From Alopecurus myosuroides (taxonomy: Eukaryota > Streptophyta > Magnoliopsida > Poales > Poaceae): a stretch of 64,000 nucleotides of DNA. The notes beneath the pieces were generated by a model. It was not told where the DNA came from and did no database searches. It saw only the letters and a program-made list of their open reading frames with translations. The position numbers and the translations under genes were made by a program. This document shows positions 1-13,100 of this stretch, piece after piece; position 1 is the first letter of the stretch; each line of letters begins with the position of its first letter. The stretch lies in assembly GCA_028641055.1 (NCBI GenBank), contig CM054061.1:111608019-111672018 (forward strand), read 5' to 3'.

Positions 1-907
1 ACACCCCATGATTAATAACTTGACTAGTAATAGGCTTATTGACACAATAATTTGAACCATCATTATTACAACTGTGTGAGTTATCCTCGGATTGCTTCTT
101 TGGATAAGGGGCGAGATCCAGGATGGGTTTGATTGCAGTTATCTTTCAGTTGGTTACAATCCTCGATCTTATCTCCTTTCTGTTAGCCGGAAGTGGTAGA
201 ATCTCTGTAGTTGGTTAGCGCATCCAGTTGCAGCATCTTTTACATCCCCTCTCTTCCGTTGAACCCAAGGCATCTGTGCTTGGTGTTGACGGGTTACACT
301 TTGGTGAACTGTGAGTCTTGCTTGCCAGTACGTTTATGTACTGACCCCTTTGGGGCTGTGGTTTACGCAGACGACGTTCCGAGGATCTACATGGTGGCAA
401 CTACGTGAAGTTTGACGAGACTGCTGACGAGTAGATAGCGGACCCGGGCAGGATCCGAGACTTCGTGGATGGGCTCCGTCTTTTCGTTTCCGGCCTCTTA
501 GGCCTATTTGGTTCTTGTCTGTACCCAGACATGTTGAATGCTTCCGCTGTATTGTAATGATGTATTGTTGGGGCAGGTGCCCTCTGAATGATTGTATTTG
601 CTATCTCTGCTCTAATGAGAGCCATTTGCAGCTTATTTCAAACTTTTGTGTCGTAGAGATCTGTTGTGATATCAGTTGTTCAACGCCGTTGACGTACCAT
701 GTGTGTATGGTTTGAAGTACGTCGCCGGAAGTGCCTTTGATCTCTAGTGGATAGTTTACATCGACGATGGAATAGCAGGGCTTGTGTTGTCGCGCATAAG
801 CGCAGGCCTACCAGGAAGCTGGGACGTGGGAGCAGTTATGCCCCATAATCCAAGCATCTGCTATCCAGTTCGTACGGTGAGTATCCCCTAGAAATCAGGG
901 TGCGACA
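1..907 (+). mobile_element. 3' part of a diverged Tekay-family LTR from a second element
   Basis: This stretch aligns over its whole length with the last ~890 bases of the neighbouring Tekay LTR (3221-4105 and 13499-14383). It ends with the same terminal motif TGCGACA at 901-907, but differs by many more substitutions and indels than the two Tekay LTRs differ from each other. It is therefore the right end of another LTR, whose body lies left of the window. What follows at 908 is not a primer-binding site but the middle of the Tekay LTR (matching 11158 of the 3' LTR). A related element or solo LTR probably inserted into the 5' LTR; this cannot be confirmed because the left junction is outside the window. 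Confidence 0.75.
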
Positions 908-3900
908 CCTCTTCCCTTCGCCGGCGTCCACCTCCTTCCCCGAGCCTCTGCTGCACCTGCAACGCCGGTGAGCACCGTGCCCTCCACCCTCCTCTCTCTC
1001 TGCACGCGCGCGCACTGCACGCACACCCCCCTAGCACACGATCAGCACAGCAGCCACGAGCAGCTGCTGCATCACAGCACATCGCCGGCGAGCGTCGAAG
1101 CGCGGCTAGGTTCGGTAACTGAACCTGCGAAATTCAGTTAACGCACGATCTGAACATTATCCTCCCTGCGCCACCCTTACTGACAAGAAACAATTCGCCA
1201 CTGCATTGGCAGCAGCACGCGCGCACGAGCACGAGGTCGAGGGATCGAGCCCTCGCCTCCGCGGATTAAATCCGCCACTTTTTTCGCTTTGCCACGCGGG
1301 CGTCCGTGGCCCACCTGCCAGTGGCCTGGGTTGCCACGTGTGCTGCCATGCAGTCCACTGTGGCCAGGGCCCCCCTCGTCAGTGGCCCAGGCTAGGCCAC
1401 TGCGAGGTCTAAAATACATCTGGCCTTTTCTTTTTTAATTCCCAGTCCAAACTAATTACAGTTTAGTCCATGTTTTAAAAATACAAATAACTTTTGAATT
1501 ACAACTTCAAATAAAATAAATAAAATATGTATACTGAACCAAATTTAATTCTCTACCTATTTAAATCATTTGTTTTCTGTTTTGAACATTTCAAATGCAT
1601 TCAAATTTCAAATTCAAACAAATCATTTCTAATTTGGTCAAATTCATAACTAATTCAATTTAAACTCAAATTTAATTTGTAAAATATGTTTTCCAACCAG
1701 AAAAACATAATCTCTTCAAATATGAATTTTATTTAATGCTTTGAACAAATAAAATTCAAATAATATTAATACTTGAATTAAATCCAATTAAATCTTGTTT
1801 AAACTTGTTTAATTCATAAGTAATTCATTCTAATTCCTTTTTCAATAATTGAGACATGTATTCCAACTAAAATCTTGTGTTCTTTTCAAATATGAACTTT
1901 GTTATCTATTTTGAACGATTAAAATTGGTGAAAACAACAAATGCTTGTGTAACTCATTAAGAAGCCAAATTTCTTAACTTAATAAATAAAATTCTAAACT
2001 TGGTAAACAACATATCAAATTGAATCCCTTGTTGTTTCCTTCTTGTTTTCATCATCCATGTATCATGCTAATCAACTTTCACCTGATGGTTAGTTGTAGA
2101 TCATTAGTCCCACCATTAAATTCATGGGCTTTCCATATGCAATCCAAATTGCATATGGATCCATTTAAACATGTTATCTTGTCAACTAGTTTATTCTGAT
2201 GCATCAATTAATTTTTCATGCATCATCCCATGTTTGTGAACTATGCCATGTTATTGATTGTTCGTCTCTCTTCGATTGTTTGTTTGCTTCTTCTCGAATA
2301 GACGACGACGTTGAGACAGACGAGGTTTACGACACCACTTCTGAGGAGTTAGCTCAGTACCAGACTGCTGAGCTTGCAGACAAGTATTCACTCACATGAA
2401 CCATTGTGTTCCTTTCCACACTGGATACCGATACTTTCCATTGTCTATTTCTGCTAGCCTTATGAATCGTTGCTTGTGTCCCGATCCTATCACATGTTAT
2501 CCTATAACCCTGATATTGCCTCACCTCCACACCCATAACCCCTTGCTTGTTGCCTTGGTCTTAATAGCATGCTTAGGGTTGCTTGTGCTCGAGTCTGGTG
2601 TCCGTTACTTCTTTTACCATATTTTATTATATTCTGGGGCTCGATGCTAAACAATCAACCTGTTAATGCTTGGGTAATAATAATTTGATGATAAGGCACC
2701 GGCAGGAGGCCCGGCGTGGTTTTGAGGCCTGCTAGTGTCTACCGATCCATGATGAGCGCACTAACCGCATGTGGGAAGCGTGTATGGGCGCCCCCCTCAA
2801 TTTGATTCGATTCGCATCTCGTCCAAATCGCCACACCTAGTTCGGGTTTTCCATTTGCTGCACGCATATGCAGGTACGAACCCGAGGCCAGGGTGGAATT
2901 TTTGTAGTCGGCATTTAGGGCGGCGTGGTCTTCTAGTGCTATGAGGGTCCCCCTTTTCTTCGTGGGGGCTCGATTAGCCGCGCACGCACAACACGTGGTT
3001 CTTTGGGCTTGATGCGAAGAAGAGTTGAGTTGTGTTGAGTGCCTCGCTTGGTGGGTTTGATTCCCGTATGGCGGGATATTCTTACGTGTACGGCTACATT
3101 GGTGCATCTCTACAGGGTTAAATCTTCTCGAGAAGCCGTGTTGTCCGCGGTTATGGATGACTTGGTGAAAGTACTGGCTAACAAGTACTCAGAACAACTT
3201 ACACCTAACTAATGCTAATTTTGACTAGTAATAGGATCATTGACACAATAAGTTGAACATCATTAATCCAACTGTGTGAGTTATCCTTGGGTTGCTTCCT
3301 TAGTAGGGGGTAACATTGGATGGGTTTGTTTGAAGTTAGTTGCATTTGGTTACGAAACGCGATCTTATCTTCTTTCTGTTAGCCGGAACTTGTAGTATGT
3401 CTCTGTAGTTGGTTAGTGCAGCCCGATGCAACATCTTTTATATCACCTATTCTTCCGTTGAACCTAAAGCATTTGTACCTGGTGTTGCCAGGTACACTTT
3501 GGTGAAGTGTGAGTCTTGCTTGCCAGTACTTGTATGTACTGACCCCTTTGGGGTTGTGGTTTCCGCAGACTACGATTCCGAGGATCCCCATGGTGGCTAC
3601 TACGTGGAGTACGACGAGACTGTTGACGAGTAGATAGCGGACCCGGGCAGGATCCGAGACTACGTGGATGGGCTCCGTTTTCCTTTCATTCTCGGCCTCT
3701 TAGGCCTATTTGGATTTGTCTGTACTCAGACACTTTGAGTGCTTCCGTTGTGATGTAATGACGATATGTTGGGACATGTGTCCTCTGGATGATTGTATTT
3801 GCTATTCTCTGCTCTAGTGAGAGCCATTTGCAACTTATTTCCATCTTTTGTGTCTTAGAGATCTGTTGTGGTATCATTTCGTTTAACGCCGTTGACGTAC

Positions 3901-4105
3901 CATGTGTGTATGGTATGAAGTACGTCAATGGTAGTATCCTGATCTCTATGGGATGGTTTACATCGACGGTGGATAGTAGAGATTGGTTGTCGCACTATAT
4001 GTGCTGGCCTACTCGTAAGAGGATGCGGGTGCAGGTAGGCCCCGTAATCCAATCATCTACTATTCAACGGCCCGGTGAGTATCCTATAGAAGTCAGGGTG
4101 CGACA
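908..4105 (+). repeat. 5' LTR of the Tekay-type element, missing its first ~1.06 kb
   Basis: It aligns with 11158-14383 of the 3' LTR. The main difference is ~26 bases present only in the 3' copy near 12990-13017. It ends TGCGACA at 4105, followed at once by the primer-binding site. The first ~1057 bases of the LTR (equivalent to 10101-11157) are absent and replaced by the foreign LTR end at 1-907. Short open frames inside it, such as 3409-3633, recur in the 3' LTR and show no recognised domain. Confidence 0.9.
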
Positions 4106-4107
4106 AA

Positions 4108-4119
4108 TGGTATCAGAGC
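4108..4119 (+). promoter_or_regulatory. Primer-binding site (initiator tRNA-Met type)
   Basis: TGGTATCAGAGC lies two bases after the 5' LTR end. This is the usual plant LTR-retrotransposon minus-strand primer site, complementary to the 3' end of initiator methionine tRNA. Confidence 0.93.
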
Positions 4120-4647
4120 CTGTCTGCCTGTAGGATCCCTTTTACTGGTCGCGGTTGAGTCTAGAAACTATTTTGTAGCTATATAGGAAAAATGAAACGT
4201 GAGAGTAGGAATTCTGTTCTTTTTCTTCTTTCCCCACCCACCCTCCCTTTTTCTGGTAAGGAAGTGCAACGTTGTTTTTCCCTTCTCATCTAAACTTTCA
4301 AGTTAGGTTTTCACGTATCCTGGTTTCTCTAGGATGGTTATATCTACTAGACCATAGGAATGGAGGTGGTTGTGACATGATTTATCATGTTGCCTACTCA
4401 CGATTGAGAACGGAGGCGTGTAAGCCCCGGAAGCAGATCCTCTATTCCTTAAGCAGTAGATATTGATCCTCTAGAAGCCCGGATGGGTTTTCCGTAGTAC
4501 CTCAGGAGTTTTGGTCTCGTGTTTCCCGAATGTTGCTTCGATATCCTGTTCTTCTCAAGATCCTTTTCGTCCGTTGAAACCTTGTTGTTGCTTTCCACTT
4601 CAGTTCTTCTACCGGCGTCTAATCAAAGCTTCCCAAATCATCTGCAG

Positions 4648-5462
4648 ATGGATCTCAGGTTCTACCCGCAGGTGGTTCGTATGACTCGTTGCGAGAGCAC
4701 TGCCGGTTATCCGGAGATGCTGAGAGACATGGTCACTTATCTGGGGTTCAGTTGGGCACCAGAGTACCAGGTCTACGAGCAGCAGCGAGAGTTTGAGCAG
4801 ACCTACTACCAGGCTATCGTGTAATTCTGTCAGATGATGGCAGGAGCGTAGTCCACCGCTACGAGGCAGTAGGTTCCAAAGTGGATATGGCTGTGCAGCA
4901 GGCAGCTTATGTGAGTATCACCGTCCTTCGTGCTGACTACTGGGGATTTGACGATTCTATCTATCGCCACATCCCCCGTGGTTACATCACTTCGGAGGGA
5001 GCTCACTTCACTCTCTACGACAACTTGGATGTTTTCGAGCATGATAGCTCCAGGCTGCACACCACCGCACAGTTTGTGAGACACAGTGACGCAGTTGCCA
5101 CCACACTATCTCAGGAGTTGGCTTCAGTCAGGGAGCAGCTCTAGCTTGCTTTGACTCGTCTGGCGACTTACACCACAGACTTTGTTGGAGACGAGCGCTT
5201 TGCACGTTTCGGTCAGCCATTTGGGCGTAGTCTGCCAGATGCTAGAGGTTACGAGCCGATCAGAGGTCCACTCCTCAACCTTGGTGCTGGTTACACTGGG
5301 ATTCCCCGCTTTGGAGCATAGGGAGACGATGCTATATACTTCACCACACCTAAATTCTCTCTCAGAGCACGTCCGATCTACGTGGATCATCGTTCCACAT
5401 ACTTTCGTGAGTGTGCTCCTCACCGTACCTATCGCCGTACTCCTAGACGTCGTCCTGCGTGA
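4648..5462 (+). pseudogene. Decayed extra ORF in the Tekay leader, upstream of gag
   Basis: An open frame starts with ATG at 4648 (MDLRFYPQ...). It shifts by one base near 4818-4821, then continues in another frame to about 5462 with in-frame TAG stops at 5142-5144 and 5319-5321. Corrected for these breaks it would be roughly 270 residues, with an aromatic-rich N-terminal half and an arginine-rich tail (RRTPRRRPA). I do not recognise a domain and see no signal peptide, membrane segment or retroviral motif. Its position between the primer-binding site and gag, and its length, suggest a lineage-specific extra protein of this clade. The first stop follows CTC and fits a CAG-to-TAG change. It is clearly dead in this copy; the function is unknown. 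Confidence 0.6.
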
Positions 5463-5752
5463 TGAGCATGGGAGTACCGATGTATCCATTCCTAGCTATG
5501 TTTAGTTATCCTTTCGTATTCGAACCATTTATGGTGTGTTGGATATTATGATGTATTTGAACATGTGATGATGTACCTGTTGGTTATCTATTCATGCGTC
5601 GAAATAATCTCTCTTTCGGTTGCAAAGTCTATCCCTTCCTATTGTTGTGCTAAAATGCATTGCCATTCAGGATGCCTCCAACAAGGAACAACACGCCTGA
5701 GCCACCGCCAATCGCGGAGCTGTTGACTCAGATGACCCAAGTGATTACGTAG

Positions 5753-8700
5753 ATGGCCCAGTTTCAGGCTAATCAGCACATCAACCAGACTGCTCCACGA
5801 GTCAGCATCAAGGAGTTCCTCAGTCTGGGCCCAAGAGCTTTCGTGGCCACACGCGAGCCTCTGGACGCTGATGACTGGATCCGTGAGATAGTCAGGGCTC
5901 TGGAGATTGCACACGTAGCTGAGGAAGACAAGGTCAAGTATGCCTCCTATCTGCTGAAGGGTCAGGAAGCTTCGTGGTGGGAAAACTACCAGGCCATGAG
6001 AGCTGGCATGCCAGTCACCTGGGGTTGTTTCAAGGAAGCCTTCCTGAAGCACCACATTCCAGATGGTCTCATGGAAAGAATGCGTGAAGAGTTTTGCTCT
6101 CTCAAGCAAGGCAAGCTGGACGTCATCAGCTATCAGAGTGAGTTCAATCGCCTCGCTCGGTACGCTGGAGATGAGGTGTCCACCGAAGCTAAGAAGATGG
6201 CAAGGTTCCGGAGAGGTTTTAACCCGGAACTCAAGTATGCTCTCACCAATGTCAAGACCAAAGACTTCGAGGAGCTCGTTAACACCGCGCTCAATGAAGA
6301 AAATGGGCGCAAGGCGTTCGAGGAGTCTCGCAAGCACTCGCGTGAGGATGGTTCCTCCTCCAACATGACCACCCCTCCGCAGAAGCGGCGCATCTGGGTG
6401 CCAAATGGTGCTGTCACTCGGGCTCCATACGCCCAAGCTTCTCCAGGCTTCGCTCCCCGCCCACCCAACCCAGCTCAGATGCATGATCCAAGGGGTTTGA
6501 TGGGGCAGCCAAGGCCAGGTCCTCCTCGTGTCGTCACATGCTTCAAGTGCAAGCAGACGGGACACTACGCCGACAAGTGCACTCAGAGGCTGCTACCTCC
6601 ACCACCACCTCGTCCTAACACCAACCAGGCAATGGTGCGCGCTCCCCCGCATAAGGCCTTCAACTCCAACAACAGGCCTGTCGGGAGGACCGCAAGGGTG
6701 AATAACGTCAAGATCGACAAAGCTGAGGAAGCTCCTGACATCGTTCTCGGTACATTCCCCGTAAACTCTAATCCAGCTAAAGTGTTGTTTGATACCGGAG
6801 CATCACATTCATTCGTGTCAAAGATCTTTGCGACAACAATTAAACTCCCCTTTGTTGGTTTGGGTTCCCCGCTAGTAGTAAACTCCCCTGGAGCAACTAT
6901 GCAAACTTCTAAGATCAGTCACAGAAATAAAATTCTGATCGGAGGCCACATATTCCTTGCTACTCTCATACTACTTGGAAATTCTGACATTGATGTCATT
7001 CTTGGTATGGATTGGCTGAAGGCCAATAAAGCAAAAATTGACTGTGCTCAAAAGTCAATAACTCTGTTCCACCCTTCTGGCCAGATAGTCTATTCTCCAA
7101 ATGAATCAAGTTCCATTCAGCTATGCACACTCGATGCAAAACCTCTACCTCTACTCGAAAATGTTCCGGTGGTTTGTGAATTCCCTGACGTCTTTCCAGA
7201 AGAATTGCCAGGAATGCCTCCGGACAGAGCAGTTGAGTTCGTGATCGAACTTGAACCAGGTACTGCTCCAATCTCTAAGCATCCATACAAGATAGCTCCT
7301 CCTGAACTGAAGTTGTTAAAGGAACAAATCGATATGTACATGGAGAAAGGTTACATTCAACCTAGTTCCTCGGCTTGGGGTTGCCCAACTCTGTTCGTTG
7401 CAAAGAGGGATCAAACAAAGAGACTCGTTGTTGACTATCGTCCTCTTAACGAGAAAACCATAAAAAACAAGTATCCAATTCCTCGTATCGATGATCTTTT
7501 TGATCAACTTGCTGGAGCCCCAATATTCTCCAAGTTGGACTTGAGGATGGGTTACCATCAAATAAAGATCAGAAAGGAAGATATTCCAAAGACAGCCTTC
7601 ACCACTCGCTACGGTCTATATGAATACACCGTCATGTCCTTTGGTCTCACCAATGCACCGGCGACCTTCTCTCGACTCATGAATTCTGTCTTCCATGAAT
7701 ACCTCGACAAGTTCGTTGTGGTATATCTTGATGATATGCTTGTCTACTCAAAATCTAAGGAAGAGCATGAAGAACATCTTCGTCTCACTCTCATGAAACT
7801 TCGCGAGCATCGTCTCTATGCCAAGTTCTCCAAATGTGAGTTCTGGATTTCAGAAGTGGTTTATCTTGGTCATGTCATCTCTGCCAAGGGCATAGCCATT
7901 GATCCAGAAAAGGTTAGAGCAATTGTTGATTGGAAACCTCCTAAGACGGTGAAGCAAGTAAGAAGTTTTCTTGGCTTAGCTAGCTATTGCCGTCGTTTCG
8001 TCCAAAACTTCTCCAAGATTGCCAAACCTCTCACTGACCTCACAAAGAAGGACAAGAAGTTCGTTTGGTCTCCACAATGTGATGAAAGTTTCAATCTCCT
8101 CAAGACTAAACTCACTTCTACACCAGTTCTGGTTGGCCCAGATCCTACCAAACCTTTCCAGATATTTTGTGATGCTTCTCTCCAAGGTCTAGGTGCAGTT
8201 CTTATGCAAGAACGTCAAGTTGTGGCTTATGCTTCACGTCAGTTGAACACCCATGAACAAAATTATCCCACTCATGACCTTGAACTCGCAGCAGTTGTGT
8301 TTGCCCTCAAGAAATGGAGACAACACTTGTTGGGTAATCGCACTGAAATCTTTTCCGATCATAAGAGTCTGAAATACATCTTCACTCAGCCAGATCTAAA
8401 CCTCAGACAAAGGAGATGGATTGAAAAGATCAAAGACTTCGATCTTACCATTTCTTACACTCCAGGCAAGGCTAATGTTATGGCCGATGCTCTCAGTCGC
8501 AAGTCGTATTGCAATAATCTCATGATCATGGAAAGCCAACCTCCACTTCATGAAGAATTCCAGAAGCTGAACCTTGGTCTTGTTCCTCAAGGCTATCTTG
8601 CGAGCTTGACAGCCAGTCCAACTCTCGAGGACAAAATTCGTTCTGAACAACTTCGTGATGCTGAAATCAAGAAGATGGTAGAGCACATCAAAGAAGGCAA

Positions 8701-10063
8701 GGATAAATTCAAGTCCTTCTCAATTGATGACAAGGGAACTGTGTTCTTCGAAGGACGCATTGCAGTTCCTCAAATTCAAAGTCTTAAAGATGTCATTCTC
8801 AAGGAGGCTCATGAAACTCCTCTCTCCATACACCCTGGAAGTACAAAGATGTACCAGGATCTCAAGACACTGTATTGGTGGCCTAGCATGAAACGTGAAA
8901 TTGCTCAATACGTTTCTGAATGCGACGTTTGTCAACGTGTTAAGGCAGTTCATCAGAAAACAGCCGGTCTTCTCCAACCTCTAAAAATCCATGAGTGGAA
9001 GTGGGACATGATTGAAATGGACTTTGTCACTGGTTTCCCAAAGTCCAAGAAGGGCAACGATGCAATCTTCGTTGTCATTGATCGACTCACTAAAGTAGCT
9101 CACTTCTTTCCTGTCAAAGAGACAATCTCAGCTAGCCAGTTAGCAGAGCTCTACACAACAAAGATTGTTCCTCTTCATGGTGTTCCATTGGAAATAAGAT
9201 CAGACCGTGGAAGCATATTCACTTCTCATTTCTGGAAGAGTTTTCAAGAAGCATTGGGCACCAAACTTCTGTTCAGCACAGCTTATCATCCTCAGTCTCA
9301 AGGGCAAGTCGAAAGAGTCAACCAGATTCTCGAGGATATGCTCAGAGCATGTGGTCTCTCCTTTGGCATGAAATGGGAGGAATCTCTTCCATATGCTGAA
9401 TTCTCCTACAACAACAGCTTCCAGGCAAGCCTAGGCATGGCACCATTTGAAGCTCTCTATGGCCGCAGATGCAGAAGTCCAATCAATTGGTCTGGAGCTG
9501 GTGAAGGTTCACTCTTAGGCCCTGACATTGTTAAGGAAGCCGAAGAGAAAGTTCGCATCATTCGTGATAATCTCAAGATTGCTCAGTCTCGTCAGAAGAG
9601 CTACTATGACAGCAAGCACCGGGATATGATCTATGCACCTGGTGACAAAGCATATCTCCGTGTAACTCCCCTCAGAGGCACTCATCGTTTTGGTGTGAAA
9701 AGAAAACTTGCACCAAGATACATTGGTCCTTTCAACATTCTCTCAAGGCGTGCGGAAAATGCCTATCGTCTTGAACTTCCAGAAAAACTATCCAAGGTGC
9801 ACGATGTGTTTCACGTGTCACAGCTCAAGAGGTGTTTCAAAGATCCAGATCGTGCAGTTGATCATGATTCCATTGAACTGCAAGAAGATCTCTCTTATGA
9901 AGAGCACCCTGTTCAAATTCTCGATGAGACCGAGCGCAAAAATCGCAACAAGAGCACCAAGTTCTTGAAAGTACAATGGTCGCATCATTCCGATAAAGAG
10001 GCAACGTGGGAGACCGAAGAGGATCTTCGCAAGAAGTATCCGGACCTTTTCTCTTCTCAGTAG
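5753..10063 (+). CDS. gag-pol: Tekay-type gag-pol polyprotein with chromodomain
   Basis: The open frame has 1436 residues. In order: a gag capsid-like region at ~70-160; a CCHC zinc knuckle at 263-276 ([14 protein letters not shown]); an aspartic protease with LFDTGA at ~345; reverse transcriptase with YLDD at 658-661; RNase H with acidic residues D807, D869 and D912; integrase with an HHCC finger (H1027 to C1057/C1060) and DDE residues D1090, D1151 and E1187 in the expected D-35-E spacing; a GPF-type module; and a chromodomain from ~1386 to the end (PVQILDE, WETEEDL). The natural start is probably ATG 5672: 26 in-frame codons precede a TAG at 5750-5752, just before ATG 5753. That stop fits a CAG-to-TAG change. 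Otherwise all catalytic residues are present, so enzymatic domains may be intact. The chromodomain is thought to guide integration to particular chromatin. Confidence 0.93.
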   Translation: MAQFQANQHINQTAPRVSIKEFLSLGPRAFVATREPLDADDWIREIVRALEIAHVAEEDKVKYASYLLKGQEASWWENYQAMRAGMPVTWGCFKEAFLKHHIPDGLMERMREEFCSLKQGKLDVISYQSEFNRLARYAGDEVSTEAKKMARFRRGFNPELKYALTNVKTKDFEELVNTALNEENGRKAFEESRKHSREDGSSSNMTTPPQKRRIWVPNGAVTRAPYAQASPGFAPRPPNPAQMHDPRGLMGQPRPGPPRVVTCFKCKQTGHYADKCTQRLLPPPPPRPNTNQAMVRAPPHKAFNSNNRPVGRTARVNNVKIDKAEEAPDIVLGTFPVNSNPAKVLFDTGASHSFVSKIFATTIKLPFVGLGSPLVVNSPGATMQTSKISHRNKILIGGHIFLATLILLGNSDIDVILGMDWLKANKAKIDCAQKSITLFHPSGQIVYSPNESSSIQLCTLDAKPLPLLENVPVVCEFPDVFPEELPGMPPDRAVEFVIELEPGTAPISKHPYKIAPPELKLLKEQIDMYMEKGYIQPSSSAWGCPTLFVAKRDQTKRLVVDYRPLNEKTIKNKYPIPRIDDLFDQLAGAPIFSKLDLRMGYHQIKIRKEDIPKTAFTTRYGLYEYTVMSFGLTNAPATFSRLMNSVFHEYLDKFVVVYLDDMLVYSKSKEEHEEHLRLTLMKLREHRLYAKFSKCEFWISEVVYLGHVISAKGIAIDPEKVRAIVDWKPPKTVKQVRSFLGLASYCRRFVQNFSKIAKPLTDLTKKDKKFVWSPQCDESFNLLKTKLTSTPVLVGPDPTKPFQIFCDASLQGLGAVLMQERQVVAYASRQLNTHEQNYPTHDLELAAVVFALKKWRQHLLGNRTEIFSDHKSLKYIFTQPDLNLRQRRWIEKIKDFDLTISYTPGKANVMADALSRKSYCNNLMIMESQPPLHEEFQKLNLGLVPQGYLASLTASPTLEDKIRSEQLRDAEIKKMVEHIKEGKDKFKSFSIDDKGTVFFEGRIAVPQIQSLKDVILKEAHETPLSIHPGSTKMYQDLKTLYWWPSMKREIAQYVSECDVCQRVKAVHQKTAGLLQPLKIHEWKWDMIEMDFVTGFPKSKKGNDAIFVVIDRLTKVAHFFPVKETISASQLAELYTTKIVPLHGVPLEIRSDRGSIFTSHFWKSFQEALGTKLLFSTAYHPQSQGQVERVNQILEDMLRACGLSFGMKWEESLPYAEFSYNNSFQASLGMAPFEALYGRRCRSPINWSGAGEGSLLGPDIVKEAEEKVRIIRDNLKIAQSRQKSYYDSKHRDMIYAPGDKAYLRVTPLRGTHRFGVKRKLAPRYIGPFNILSRRAENAYRLELPEKLSKVHDVFHVSQLKRCFKDPDRAVDHDSIELQEDLSYEEHPVQILDETERKNRNKSTKFLKVQWSHHSDKEATWETEEDLRKKYPDLFSSQ

Positions 10064-10086
10064 GAATCTCGGGGCGCGATTCCTTC

Positions 10087-10095
10087 AAGGGGGGG
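10087..10095 (+). promoter_or_regulatory. Polypurine tract of the Tekay-type element
   Basis: The purine run AAGGGGGGG lies five bases before the 3' LTR start. It is the expected plus-strand primer, placed between the gag-pol stop (10063) and the LTR. Confidence 0.85.
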
Positions 10096-10100
10096 CGTTT

Positions 10101-13100
10101 TGTAACATCCCAAGTATGAAAATCACCTTTAGAATGTTTGCTTTCTGTTAAATTATTGTTTTGCATCATGGCATCTTAATCATTGCATTTGTTTGCATTT
10201 GTTTTTCCTTGTTTTCTATTTGAATTTCAAACCAAGAATTCAAACCTTTGTTTCATACTTGTTCTGTTACAATTTTCAAATAAAAATATTCAAATAAAAA
10301 CAGCCATTTGTTTCCATTAAAATAGAAAGCTCAAACTATTAACTTGTTCTTTGTAATAATTCACTTAATTCAAATTTCATTCAAATTCAATTAAGTTTCC
10401 AAACAGCAACCATTTTTGAAGTTTATGAAAATTACAAAACACTTCCATCATTTGTTTCAAATAAACTTGAGGGTTCAAACTATTTAAATGGTTCTTTTAA
10501 TAACTCATTTAATATCAAATTCCACTCAAATTCAATTGAATTGTTTTAAACAGCAACAACTTTCAAAATTTTGAAGAAACAAAACTTGGCACAGTTGGGT
10601 TTTGTAAATAACAATACCTAAAAAATTATCCCTAATTTTCTAACCCTAAAGAACTAGCCTTTTCTTCCTCTTTTCTTTTCAGCAAAAAAAAAAGAAACAA
10701 AACAGAAAAATAAATAAATAAAAAAACACAGAGAGAGGGGCAGGCCAGCAAGTGGGCTGCGCCCACCAGCCAGGCCCAGCCTACCAGCCGGCCACTTACC
10801 TCTTCGCTCCTTCTCCTACCTGTACGGCAAGGAATCCAGCGAGTCCACGTCGGCGCGGTCGTTGATGGGACGGCCACGGTCGCCTCTCCTCCTCCTTATT
10901 AGCTCGAGCCGAGCTCTCCCCCGTGCCCTAACCTCCCACCTCTCTCCCTAGCTGCCGCCGCCGTTTTTTCCCTCTGCACCACCACTGCATCACCTCCACC
11001 TCTGAATTTCCGAGCGCCACCGCCACCTAGCAACGGTGATCGCCGCCGCCATGGGCCACCACCGTGCAGGTTAGCAACGGGGATCAGACCCCCGTACACC
11101 CCTCTTCCACCTCGACTACTCCGCGGTGACGGAGACCCTCTGCAACGCCGCCGCCATCCTCTTCCCTTCGCCGGTGTCCACCTCCTTCCCCGAGCCTCTG
11201 CTGCACCTGCAACACCGGTGAGCACCGTGCCCTCCACCCTCCTCTCTCTCTGCACGCGCGCGCACTGCACGCACACCCCCCCTAGCACACGATCAGCACA
11301 GCAGCCACGAGCAGCTGCTGCATCACAGCACATCGCCGACGAGCGTCGAAGCGCGGCCAGGTTCAGTAACTGAACCTGCGAAATTCAGTTAACGCACGAT
11401 CTGAACATTATCCTCCCTGCGCCACCCTTACTGACAAGAAACGATTCGCCACTGCATTGGCAGCAGCACGCGCGCACGAGCATGAGGTCGAGGGATCGAG
11501 CCCTCGCCTCCGCGGATTAAATCCGCCACCTTTTTCGCTTTGCCACGCGGGCGTCCGTGGCCCACCTGCCAGTGGCCTGGGTTGCCACGCGTGCTGCCAC
11601 GCAGCCCACTGTGGCCAGGGCCCCCCTCGTCAGTGGCCCAGGCTAGGCCACTGCGAGGTGTAAAATACATCTGGCCTTTTCTTTTTTAATTCCCAGTCCA
11701 AACTAATTACAGTTTAGTCCCTGTTTTAAAAATACAAATAACTTTTGAATTACAACTTCAAATAAAATAAATAAAATATGTATACTGAACCAAATTTAAT
11801 TCTCTACCTATTTAAATCATTTGTTTTCTGTTTTGAACATTTCAAGTGCATTAAAATTTCAAATTCAAACAAATCATTTCTAATTTGGTCAAATTCATAA
11901 CTAATTCAATTTAAACTCAAATTTAATTTGTAAAATATGTTTTCCAACCAGAAAAACATAATCTTTTCAAATATGAATTTTATTTAATGCTTTGAACAAA
12001 TAAAATTCAAATAATATTAATACTTGAATTAAATCCAATTAAATCTTGTTTAAACTTGTTTAATTCATAAGTAATTCATTCTAATTCATTTTTCAATAAT
12101 TGAGACATGTATTCCAACTAAAATCTTGTGTTCTTTTCAAATATAAACTTTGTTATCTATTTTGAACAATTAAAATTGGTGAAAACAACAAATGCTTGTG
12201 TAACTCATTAAGAAGCCAAATTTCTTAACTTAATAAATAAAATTCTAAACTTGGTAAACAACATATCAAATTGAATCCCTTGTTGTTTCCTTCTTGTTTT
12301 CATCATCCATGCATCATGCTAATCAACTTTCACCTGATGGTTAGTTGTAGATCATTAATCCCACCATAAAATTCATGGGCTTTCCATATGCAATCCAAAT
12401 TGCATATGGGTCCATTTAAACATGTTATCTTGTCAACTAGTTTATTCTGATGCATCAATTAATTTGTCATGCATCATCCCATGTTTGTGCACTATGCCAT
12501 GTTATTGATTGTTCGTCTCTCTTCGATTGTTTGTTTGCGTCTTCTCGAATAGACGACGACGTTGAGACAGACGAGGTTTACGACACCACTTCTGAGGAGT
12601 TAGCTCAGTACCAGGCTGCTGAGCTTGCAGGCAAGTATTCACTCACATGAACCATTATGTTCCTTTCCACACTGGATACCGATACTTTCCATTGTCTATT
12701 TCTGCTAGCCTTATGAATCGTTGCTTGTGTCCCGATCCTATCACATGTTATCCTATAACCCTGATATTGCCTCACCTCCACACCCATAACCCCTTGCTTG
12801 TTGCCTTGGTCTTAATAGCATGCTTAGGGTTGCTTGTGCTCGAGTCTGGTGTCTGTTACTTCTTTTACCATATTTTTTTATATTCTGGGTCTCGATGTTA
12901 AACAATCAACCTGTTAATGTTTGGGTAATAATAATTTGATGATAAGGCACCGGCAGGAGACCCGGCGTGGTTTTGAGGCCTGCTAGTGTCGACCCTAATT
13001 AGGAAAAGGGTCTTGTCTACCGATCCACGATGAGCGCACTAACCGCATGTGGGAAGCGTGTATGGGCGCCCCCCTCAATTTGATTCGATTCGCATCTCGT

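Noticed and set aside
5639..6565. Minus-strand open frame of 308 codons
   Set aside because: It lies opposite the Tekay gag coding region, has no recognisable motif, and is a shadow of the real frame.
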